From the NCBI GenBank assembly GCA_947475895.1, contig CANJMF010000026.1:1-35564 (forward strand): DNA of 35,564 nucleotides, given 5' to 3'. Both the position numbers and the translations under genes were made by a program. This DNA comes from Fidelibacterota bacterium (GTDB taxonomy: Bacteria; Pseudomonadota; Alphaproteobacteria; Rhodospirillales; Rhodospirillaceae). Below, piece after piece: positions 23,588 to 30,935 of the stretch (position 1 is its first letter; every line of letters begins with the position of its first letter). The notes below the pieces were generated by a model. The model had not been told where the DNA came from. It saw only the letters and a program-made list of their open reading frames with translations, and did no database searches.

Positions 23588-24202
23588 TTGGTTACACGGC
23601 GCTCATTCATTGCCTGTTTGCCGTTAATCCCGTTGTCGCGAGCGGTGTTCGCGGCCGACCAGACGTTCAATCCGTTCGCGAACGTCCGGTTCATTGCACC
23701 GGAGAGGTCCGACCCATCGCTCTCCATCACGGATGAGGAAGAACCCGGCGAATGGATCGTCATTCGTGGCCTTGTCACAGACGGATTAACGCACGTGCGC
23801 GGTGTGTCGATTTTTGTCTATCACGCCGACTGGATGGGCCGTTACACGGTAGACGAAATGAGACTTGGCGCGCGCACAAAGCCGCGCCTCCATGGCGCCA
23901 TGCGCACAGATACCAACGGCCGTTACTGCTTCGATACCATTCGCCCCGGCCCTTATCCGCACCAGCCGCTGCCCGCGCAAATACATTGGGTTGTGACTGC
24001 GCCCGGATTCAAAGACCTCAAAATCCAAATGTGGTTTGCCGACGATCCGATGATTTCTTCGGAGAAGCGCGCGGAAGCCGCGAACGATGCCGCCCACGAC
24101 GGTGAGCAAGTCGTCATTCTTCCCATGGCGCGCGATGCGCGCGGCGTATGGCACAGCCTTTTTGACATCACATTGACGCGCATTGAGCGCAGCGGAATTT
24201 AG
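23588..24202 (+). CDS. Exported intradiol-dioxygenase-like protein with altered active site
   Basis: A 204-residue protein with a Tat-type signal (TRRSFIACLP, residues 3-12; AFA-like cleavage near 22). The mature part has the fold signature of intradiol ring-cleavage dioxygenases: GVSIFVYHAD..GRY, TDTNGRYCFDTIRPGPYP, PAQIHWVVTAPG and MWFADDPMI. Against protocatechuate 3,4-dioxygenase, the two iron-ligand tyrosines are kept (Tyr86, Tyr123) and one histidine (His133). The first ligand histidine is Gln131 (codon CAA) and the catalytic arginine before it is Leu128. Catechol cleavage by the standard mechanism is therefore doubtful. The start is a TTG at 23588 with AGGA upstream, 10 bases after fadB, and the acyl-CoA dehydrogenase gene follows 18 bases later, so it belongs to the beta-oxidation operon. 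Confidence 0.85.
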   Translation: MVTRRSFIACLPLIPLSRAVFAADQTFNPFANVRFIAPERSDPSLSITDEEEPGEWIVIRGLVTDGLTHVRGVSIFVYHADWMGRYTVDEMRLGARTKPRLHGAMRTDTNGRYCFDTIRPGPYPHQPLPAQIHWVVTAPGFKDLKIQMWFADDPMISSEKRAEAANDAAHDGEQVVILPMARDARGVWHSLFDITLTRIERSGI

Positions 24203-24220
24203 AAAGAAGGACCAACAGTC

Positions 24221-26023
24221 ATGGCAACCTACACCCCTCCCCTGCGCGACATGCGGTTCGTCTATCATGAGTTGTTCGGCGGCGACGATCTGCAAAACCT
24301 GCCGGGCTACAGCGATTTCTCCGGCGATACGGTGGACGCGATCTTGGAGGAAGCCGGCAAACTCTCGGCCGAAGTGCTCTTCCCGCTCAACCGCTCCGGC
24401 GACGAGGAAGGATGCCACTTTGAAAACGGCGTCGTACGCACGCCGAAAGGCTTCAAGGAAGCTTACGCGCAATTTATCGCCGGCGGCTGGACGGGCTTGA
24501 ACGGCGATCCGGATTACGGCGGCCAAGGTGCGCCCAAATCGGTCAACGCGCTGGTCGAGGAAATGATCTGCTCGGCGAACATGGCTTTTGGCATGTATCC
24601 CGGCCTGACCCACGGCGCTTACAACGCATTGAAGCTCTACGGCACCGACGAGCAAAAACAGGCCTATCTGCCGAAGTTCATCGACGGCACCTGGAGCGGC
24701 ACGATGTGCTTGACCGAGCCGCAGTGCGGCACGGACTTGGGCCTCGTGCGCACCAAAGCCGAACCGCAAGCCGACGGCAGCTATGCCATCACTGGTACAA
24801 AGATTTTCATCTCCGCCGGCGAGCACGATCTTACTGAAAACATTGTTCACCTTGTACTGGCGCGCATGCCGGACTCACCCGCAGGCATCAAAGGCATCAG
24901 CCTTTTCATCTGCCCCAAATTCCTGCCTAAGCCCGACGGCACGCCGGGGGCCCGCAATGGCGCGGCCTGCGGCGCCATCGAGCACAAAATGGGAATCAAA
25001 GCCTCGGCCACCTGCGTCATGAACTTCGACGGCGCACGAGGATGGCTGGTGGGCGAGAAGAACAAAGGCATGCGCGGCATGTTCGCGATGATGAACACCG
25101 CGCGCCTCGGCGTGGGCTTGCAAGGCCTTGGTCTCTCGGAAGTCTCATATCAAGGCGCATTGCTCTACGCGCGTGAACGCCTGCAGGGCCGCGGCCTTAA
25201 AGGCGCCGTACACCCCGAGAAGCCGGCCGATCCGCTGATCGTTCATCCGGACGTGCGCAAGAACCTCCTCACAATGAAGTCTCTCACAGAGGGCATGCGC
25301 GCCCTCACTATTTGGGTGGCCATGAGCCAGGACATGGCCGAAAAAGCCGCGACCGAGGAAGAACGCACGCGCCACGACGATCTCATTCAATTCCTGACGC
25401 CGGTCATCAAAGCCTTCGGTACCGATATCGGCTTCGATTGCGCGAACATCGGCGTGCAGATTTTCGGCGGGCACGGCTACATCCGCGAGCACGGCATGGA
25501 GCAATACGTGCGCGATGCCCGCATCACGCAAATTTACGAGGGCACCAACGGCATCCAGGCGCTCGATCTCGTCGGCCGCAAAATGACGCAGCATTACGGC
25601 CGCTACATGCGCGCCTTCTTCCATCCGGTGCAGGAGTTCATCGAGCAAAACATCACCGATCCGCAAATGGAAGAAATCGTCACGACACTTGCTCAAGGCT
25701 TCGGCAGCCTGCAAGCCGCCGTCGGTCAGGTCGCGCAAAAGGGCATGAGCAATCCCAACGAAGCCGGCGCAGCGGCAACCGATCTCCTCAAAATTCTGAG
25801 CTATGTGTCGGTCGGCTACATGTGGGCAAAGATGGCTAAGCTGGCCTACACCAAGCTCAACGACGATCCGACGGGGTTCTATAAGGGTAAGATCAAGACC
25901 GCCAACTTCTATATGCAAAAGCTGATGCCGCAAGTCAGCGCGCTTTTGGGTTCGCTCATGGCGGGCGGCGCTTCAATCATGGATATGGAAGACGAATTGT
26001 TCGACGCGGCGGTGGCGGCTTAA
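24221..26023 (+). CDS. Acyl-CoA dehydrogenase (long form with C-terminal extension)
   Basis: Catalyses the first oxidation of beta-oxidation, passing electrons to electron-transfer flavoprotein. The 600-residue protein is longer than classical acyl-CoA dehydrogenases (about 380) and matches the group with an additional C-terminal domain. It has the flavin-site motif MCLTEPQCGTDLG, GTKIFISAGEHD, the QIFGGHGYIREHG segment and the catalytic base Glu440 in QIYEGTNGIQALD. The start at 24221 follows an AAGGA. It lies 18 bases after the intradiol-like gene and 5 bases before the methyltransferase gene. The same group includes DmdC-type enzymes, so the natural substrate need not be a plain fatty acid. 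Confidence 0.93.
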   Translation: MATYTPPLRDMRFVYHELFGGDDLQNLPGYSDFSGDTVDAILEEAGKLSAEVLFPLNRSGDEEGCHFENGVVRTPKGFKEAYAQFIAGGWTGLNGDPDYGGQGAPKSVNALVEEMICSANMAFGMYPGLTHGAYNALKLYGTDEQKQAYLPKFIDGTWSGTMCLTEPQCGTDLGLVRTKAEPQADGSYAITGTKIFISAGEHDLTENIVHLVLARMPDSPAGIKGISLFICPKFLPKPDGTPGARNGAACGAIEHKMGIKASATCVMNFDGARGWLVGEKNKGMRGMFAMMNTARLGVGLQGLGLSEVSYQGALLYARERLQGRGLKGAVHPEKPADPLIVHPDVRKNLLTMKSLTEGMRALTIWVAMSQDMAEKAATEEERTRHDDLIQFLTPVIKAFGTDIGFDCANIGVQIFGGHGYIREHGMEQYVRDARITQIYEGTNGIQALDLVGRKMTQHYGRYMRAFFHPVQEFIEQNITDPQMEEIVTTLAQGFGSLQAAVGQVAQKGMSNPNEAGAAATDLLKILSYVSVGYMWAKMAKLAYTKLNDDPTGFYKGKIKTANFYMQKLMPQVSALLGSLMAGGASIMDMEDELFDAAVAA

Positions 26024-26028
26024 GCGAC

Positions 26029-27039
26029 ATGCGTGGTTTCGAGATCGACAACAAAGAGAACGCGGTTCGCTTACAGGTAGATGGACAAGACGGAGTCGTA
26101 CGAGTCGTTTACGATTGCCCGGCCGAAGGCGTGAACATCCAAGCACGCGTGACTCTTCCTTCCGGGTCAGCGCGCCAATCCTTGGACAACCTGTGCGCGG
26201 CAGCCGCGCAACCCGAAAGCAGCCGCGATGCCCTCACCCAAGCGCGAATCTTGCGCCTGTCTAAGCGCACCACTTACAGCTTCCGTCCGGTCGCAAGTCT
26301 TGTGCGGCGCGCGACCGCGTGGCTCTTCGCCTCGAATGAAATCACCAATTGGTCTTACGACCTGACCGCGCGCAACGAAGGGCACATGGCGGCGGCCATT
26401 GCGCTGGTGACGAAGCAACCCTTGAAGCACGTGCGCGCTTGGATGGCCGAGCCCAACGCGGACGAGGCGCTCAAGGCCCATGTTATGAGCACAATCGCAG
26501 CGCTGCCGGTGGGCCGCGCCGCCATCGCCGACGCCGTGCCGCGCTGGGGACGCCGCCTCGGATGGTATGCGGTCGTGCGGGCCCTTAAACCCAAATTGGT
26601 TATCGAGACCGGTTTGGACAAAGGCCTTGGTGCGGTGCTGCTCTGCGCAGCGCTCAAGCGCAATGCCGCCGAGGGTCACCCTGGCCGCTATCTGGGCACC
26701 GATATCAATCCCAACGCTGGCTACCTGCTGGGCGGCCCTTACGCACCGTTTGGAAAAATCGCTTATGGCGATTCAATCGCCACGCTAAAGACGTTGACTG
26801 ATGCCGTCGACATTCTCATCAACGACAGCGATCACAGCGCCGACTACGAATACAACGAGTACACCACCCTCGCGCCGCTTTTTCATGATGGCAGTGTAAT
26901 CCTCGGCGATAACGCACACGTCACCGATAAGCTCCTGCAGTTTGCGACTGAGACAGATCGTAAATTCTTATTTGTGCAGGACGTGCCGGACGATCACTTC
27001 TATTCCGGCGGCAGCGGAATCGGCTTTGCGTTTCGCTAA
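26029..27039 (+). CDS. Putative class I SAM-dependent methyltransferase
   Basis: A 336-residue protein whose second half has a Rossmann-type methyltransferase core: LVIETGLDKGLGAVLL (glycine loop, about 190-205), YLGTDINPNAG (acidic residue after strand 2) and DILINDSDHSADYEYNEY (motif near strand 4), resembling the Methyltransf_24 type. The N-terminal 150 residues are not recognised. It starts 5 bases after the acyl-CoA dehydrogenase stop, with no clear ribosome site of its own, so it is probably translationally coupled. It ends by overlapping the convergent VWA gene by 4 bases. What it methylates, and why it is in a beta-oxidation operon, is unknown. Confidence 0.78.
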   Translation: MRGFEIDNKENAVRLQVDGQDGVVRVVYDCPAEGVNIQARVTLPSGSARQSLDNLCAAAAQPESSRDALTQARILRLSKRTTYSFRPVASLVRRATAWLFASNEITNWSYDLTARNEGHMAAAIALVTKQPLKHVRAWMAEPNADEALKAHVMSTIAALPVGRAAIADAVPRWGRRLGWYAVVRALKPKLVIETGLDKGLGAVLLCAALKRNAAEGHPGRYLGTDINPNAGYLLGGPYAPFGKIAYGDSIATLKTLTDAVDILINDSDHSADYEYNEYTTLAPLFHDGSVILGDNAHVTDKLLQFATETDRKFLFVQDVPDDHFYSGGSGIGFAFR

Positions 27040-28091
27040 ATCGCGCGCCCGAACCAGAGCACCGAGAAGAAGCCCGCGAGCAGCGCGAATAACGCCGCCG
27101 CAGCCGCAAAAATCGCGGTGATCTCGGTCTTCTCGCGCTCCATGACAAATTGCGCGCTGAGTGTTTTGTAGATTTTCTTCAGCTCGCTTTCGCTGCCGGC
27201 GCGGTAGTAACTGCCGCGCGTGATGTCGGCGATTTCCTTCAGCGTCTCCTCGTCAAGACGCACATGCACCATGCGGCCTTCGAAATCCACGTTGCCACCC
27301 TGGTCGGACCCAAAGCCCACCGTAAACACCCGCACCCCGCGGTTAGCGGCGACACGCGCGGCTTCGATTGGGTCGAAGCCGATGTTGGTTTGGCCATCCG
27401 ACATCAGCACGACAACAGCGTTCTTATAAGAACCCGGCGCGACCGGGGCTTGAATTTGTTGCTCCTCCTCGGTCTTCGCCTCGCCCAGCGGAGCGCCGCC
27501 AAGTTCGCTGCGGCGCTGGCCATAAATCCGCCCGCCAAAGAAGTCGGTTTGCAGGTTGGGAAAGATCGCCTTCAACGCCATCATTAAGCCGCTGCCCACC
27601 GCCGTGAAGCGGTCGACGCGCAACCGATCAATCGCATTGTTCAGCGCTTCATGATCCGTGGTCGGAGCCTGCACGATCATGGCCGATGACGAAAACGCGA
27701 CAATACCCACTTTCGCCGTATCGGGCTGGTCGGCCACGAAATCCTTTGCGGCAGCCTGCGCCGCAGTGATGCGGGTCGGATTGATATCGCCCGCGCGCAT
27801 GCTGCCCGACACATCCATGCTCAACATGATAATGGCTTGATGCGACGGCAGCGTCACAATGGCGGCGGGACGCGCCATCGCAAATACCAAGGTGGCCAGC
27901 GACAGAAACATGAGGACGGGAGGCACATGCCGGCGAATGCGCCGACCTGGCGTCAGCGCTTCTTTGACAATGCCAAGGCTGGCAAAGCGCAAAGCCGCTT
28001 TATTTTTTCGGCGCAACAGAAGGATGTAGACGAGAATCAGGACAGGCAATATGCCCGCGAACCAAAGCATATTGGTCCAGTAGAACGTCAT
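27036..28091 (-). CDS. VWA-domain membrane protein, BatA-like
   Basis: A 351-residue protein with an N-terminal membrane helix and cytosolic Arg/Lys loop (MLWFAGILPVLIL..RRK), a second helix (about 56-72), a von Willebrand A domain and a C-terminal helix. The metal-ion-dependent adhesion site is complete: DVSGS (93-97), the downstream Thr in RFTAVGSG and the Asp in LMSDGQTN. This layout matches BatA-type proteins, which usually occur in operons with a MoxR ATPase, a DUF58 protein and BatB. Here none of them is adjacent. The start at 28091 is preferred over 28160, which adds unlikely residues. It lies 121 bases downstream of lysK on the same strand, with a hairpin between. Confidence 0.88.
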   Translation of the reverse strand: MTFYWTNMLWFAGILPVLILVYILLLRRKNKAALRFASLGIVKEALTPGRRIRRHVPPVLMFLSLATLVFAMARPAAIVTLPSHQAIIMLSMDVSGSMRAGDINPTRITAAQAAAKDFVADQPDTAKVGIVAFSSSAMIVQAPTTDHEALNNAIDRLRVDRFTAVGSGLMMALKAIFPNLQTDFFGGRIYGQRRSELGGAPLGEAKTEEEQQIQAPVAPGSYKNAVVVLMSDGQTNIGFDPIEAARVAANRGVRVFTVGFGSDQGGNVDFEGRMVHVRLDEETLKEIADITRGSYYRAGSESELKKIYKTLSAQFVMEREKTEITAIFAAAAALFALLAGFFSVLWFGRAI

Positions 28092-28151
28092 GGCCGAAGG
28101 GCCCTTAAGGCATCGGCCGCCATCGCGGTAAAGATGAAGAACATCATGACA

Positions 28152-28182
28152 CCAGAACACATTCTGCCGCGAATTGTTCTGG
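28152..28182. other. Hairpin between lysK and the VWA gene
   Basis: CCAGAACA (28152-28159) and TGTTCTGG (28175-28182) are perfect complements, and inside them ATTC (28161-28164) pairs with GAAT (28171-28174), leaving one bulged C and a 6-base loop: 12 pairs in all. It sits 30 bases after the lysK stop. No T-run follows on the minus strand, so it may be an inefficient terminator or an mRNA-end element. Confidence 0.5.
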
Positions 28183-28212
28183 GAACCTAGCCCCTAACTA
28201 CGCATGATCTCC

Positions 28213-29805
28213 CTACGCCAAGTCATCACCGGCGATGGCCTTTCCCAGCAGGATTATGCTGTCTTTGACCCCGTAGAGCGCGATGAAAGACCCCATGCGC
28301 GGGCCCTGCTCTTGGCCCAATAAAACCTCATAAAGCGCCTTGAACCAGTCGCGCAGACCGGGGAATACGCTGGGGTGATTCTTGCCAACCTCATAGACGG
28401 CCGTTTGTAACGCCTCGGGCGTCGGGTCGCCGGCAAAATTCACAAGTGCGGTGTGAAGCTCCTGGAATGCGGGTAACTCGGCCGCTGTCGCTTTCCGGAA
28501 CTTCTTCGCCGGCTTCACGAAGTCGTTGTAGTAGGCGATGGCGTGTTTCACGAGCCGGTCGAGCAAGGGCGCACTTTGGGGCGTGGCCCCTGGCACAAAG
28601 CGCGAAATGTAGTGCCACAACACCGACGGATTATCGGTGTGACAGACACTGACAAGATTCAACAGAATCCCGAAGCTGACATGCAGTGTATCCACCGGCG
28701 GCTTGCCTGCATGGATGTGCCACGCCGGATTGTTCAGCTTCGCGTCGTCGGTTTCGGCGGGGAATTTGGTGACGAAGTCCAAGTACTCATCGACCGTCTT
28801 CGGAATCACATCGAAGAACAGCCGCTTCGCCGTCTTGGGCTTTTGATACATGAACAGCGACAGGCTTTCGGGTGGCGCGTATTTCAGCCAGTCGTCCACC
28901 GATAAGCCGTTGCCTTTAGATTTCGAGATCTTCTGACCTTCCTCGTCGAGGAATAATTCGTATGTCAGGTTCATTGGCGGCGTGCCGCCAAGGATACGGC
29001 AAATGCGGCTTGAGAGTTTGACGGAATCGATCAGGTCCTTGCCGGACATTTCATAGTCAACGTCGAGCGCATACCAGCGCATGGCCCAGTCGCACTTCCA
29101 TTGAAGTTTGCAATGGCCGCCGGTGACCAGCGTCGTGACGTCGCTGCCGTCCTCGTCTTTATAAGTGATCGTTCCCGCGGCCAGATCGCGCGCAATCACT
29201 GGGACTTGCAGCACAACGCCCGTCTTGGGGCTGACCGGCAGAAACGGCGAATAGGTGGCGCGGCGTTCCGGGCCAAGTGTCGGTAAAACGACGTCGATGA
29301 CTTCATCGTACTTTTCCAGCACGCGCAGGAGCGCTTGGTCGAACATGCCGGACTTGTAGCAATCGGTAGCGCTCTTGAACTCATACTGGAAGCCGAAGGA
29401 ATCCAGGAAGGCGCGCAAGCGGCCGTTATTATGAGAACCGAAGCTGTCGTGCGTGCCGAAGGGATCCGGAATGCTGGTCAGCGGCTTGCCAAGGTGCGGC
29501 TCGATCAACTCCTTATTCGGGACGTTGTCGGGCACCTTACGCAGGCCATCCATATCATCGGAGAAGGTGAACAGCTTTGTCGGCACACCGGGCATCAATG
29601 TCTCGAAGGCGTGCCGGACCATGGACGTGCGCACGACTTCGCCGAATGTGCCGATGTGCGGCAAACCCGAGGGGCCATAGCCGGTTTGAAACAGCACATA
29701 ACCCTTGGCTGGGACCGCGGCTTTTAGACGCTCGTCCCATAGGCCGCGGGCCTCAGCCAGAGGCCAAGCATTGGATTGACGGGCAAGTGCTGAAAGATCG
29801 GTCAT
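28213..29805 (-). CDS. lysK: Lysine--tRNA ligase, class I
   Basis: Attaches lysine to its tRNA. The 530-residue protein belongs to the class I type found in archaea, spirochaetes and many alphaproteobacteria, unrelated to the class II LysS of E. coli. The Rossmann fold signatures are visible: PHIGTFGE at 49-56 in the HIGH position and KISKSKGN as the KMSKS loop, with DDMDGLRKVP between them. The length is normal. The start at 29805 (MTDLSALARQS) is well placed but its upstream sequence lacks a good Shine-Dalgarno. It is divergent from the alpha/beta hydrolase gene (125 bases between starts). Confidence 0.97.
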   Translation of the reverse strand: MTDLSALARQSNAWPLAEARGLWDERLKAAVPAKGYVLFQTGYGPSGLPHIGTFGEVVRTSMVRHAFETLMPGVPTKLFTFSDDMDGLRKVPDNVPNKELIEPHLGKPLTSIPDPFGTHDSFGSHNNGRLRAFLDSFGFQYEFKSATDCYKSGMFDQALLRVLEKYDEVIDVVLPTLGPERRATYSPFLPVSPKTGVVLQVPVIARDLAAGTITYKDEDGSDVTTLVTGGHCKLQWKCDWAMRWYALDVDYEMSGKDLIDSVKLSSRICRILGGTPPMNLTYELFLDEEGQKISKSKGNGLSVDDWLKYAPPESLSLFMYQKPKTAKRLFFDVIPKTVDEYLDFVTKFPAETDDAKLNNPAWHIHAGKPPVDTLHVSFGILLNLVSVCHTDNPSVLWHYISRFVPGATPQSAPLLDRLVKHAIAYYNDFVKPAKKFRKATAAELPAFQELHTALVNFAGDPTPEALQTAVYEVGKNHPSVFPGLRDWFKALYEVLLGQEQGPRMGSFIALYGVKDSIILLGKAIAGDDLA

Positions 29806-29930
29806 GGAACAAGGACTTACGGTGCGAATTAGGTGTGGGTCAAGGGTGACAGGCGGGCGGGCGAAGCGTTAAATACGGGGCGATTTCGCCGATCTGTCGC
29901 AATCTAGAGCCATACTTATACGTATAGTCG

Positions 29931-30935
29931 ATGCCCATGGACACAGCCGTCCCACCAGAGCGCACCCCACCTTCGCTGGCTGCCCGATTTCGGGAGCCGC
30001 CGGGATTCCAATGGGGCACCTTCGTCACCGAATCCGGCGCCTCATTGCGCTGGGGCCATTTTCCCAATCCGGATGCCGACAAGACCTGCGTGCTCGTGGG
30101 AGGCTTTGCCGAGTTCATTGAAAAGTATTTTGAGACAGCGCGCGATTTTGCCGCGCGCAACTTCGATGTGTGGTGCCTCGATTGGCAGGGTCAGGGCGCT
30201 TCGGATCGCTGGACGGAAAACCCAACACGGCCGCGTGCGCGCGAGTATGAGCGCGACGCCGATACACTCGCGAAATTCATTGAAGCAAGGACGCCTGCCG
30301 GAAAACCTCGCTTGCTGGTGGCCCACTCCATGGGCGGTGCGATCGCGCTGTTGTGCCTGTCGCTGACGCCCGGCATCGTCGATGCGGCCGTGCTGTCGGC
30401 GCCCATGCTGGGATTGCCGCTGCCGCCGATCGTTCACCTACTCGCGCGCATGTATGCGCGTATGATGACGAAGCTGGGCTTTGCCAACCATTTCATTCCC
30501 GGCGCCGGTCCGTGGAAAGCCCGCGAGAACCTGTGCGCCGCAAACAGCCGCGCTTCGACGGACGCCGAGCGCTGTCTCCTTCAACGTGAGTGGTTCACAT
30601 TCGACCCGCAGTTACGCGTCGATGGTCCGACCTTTGGCTGGATCGACGCGGCGTTCGCTTTAACGACACGCTTGCGTAACCCCGCTGTGCTGCGCCGAAT
30701 CATGACGCCCATTTTACTGGGAAGCGCGCAACGCGAACTTTTTGTAAATCCGAGCGCCCATCGCCGCGCGGCGAAATACTTGCCGCACTGCCAATTGGTC
30801 GCTTTCCCCGGCGGAAAACACGAGCTGTTTCATGAAAGCGACTCTGTGCGTGGTCCCTGGTTCGAAGCCATCGATGCTTTTTCCGCCGCGCATCTTCACC
30901 CGTCGCCACAATCACGGAAACCGCATGCCGACTGA
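29931..30935 (+). CDS. Alpha/beta hydrolase, lysophospholipase/monoacylglycerol lipase type
   Basis: A 334-residue hydrolase with the nucleophile elbow AHSMGG (Ser133), an oxyanion region around LVGGFAEF and a catalytic His297 in GGKHELFHE. It resembles lysophospholipase or monoacylglycerol lipase-like enzymes of alphaproteobacteria. The usual acid Asp seems to be replaced by Glu269 (AQRELFV), a tolerated change. No signal peptide. The start at 29931 (or 29937) has no ribosome site; a TATACGTATA palindrome lies 4 bases upstream, so a leaderless transcript is possible. The end overlaps the start of the alpha-glucosidase gene by 11 bases, so both are probably expressed together. Confidence 0.85.
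   Translation: MPMDTAVPPERTPPSLAARFREPPGFQWGTFVTESGASLRWGHFPNPDADKTCVLVGGFAEFIEKYFETARDFAARNFDVWCLDWQGQGASDRWTENPTRPRAREYERDADTLAKFIEARTPAGKPRLLVAHSMGGAIALLCLSLTPGIVDAAVLSAPMLGLPLPPIVHLLARMYARMMTKLGFANHFIPGAGPWKARENLCAANSRASTDAERCLLQREWFTFDPQLRVDGPTFGWIDAAFALTTRLRNPAVLRRIMTPILLGSAQRELFVNPSAHRRAAKYLPHCQLVAFPGGKHELFHESDSVRGPWFEAIDAFSAAHLHPSPQSRKPHAD

Noticed and set aside
30832-30924. Earlier start for the alpha-glucosidase
   Set aside because: It would overlap the hydrolase gene by over 100 bases and adds residues not seen before the conserved GH13 opening.
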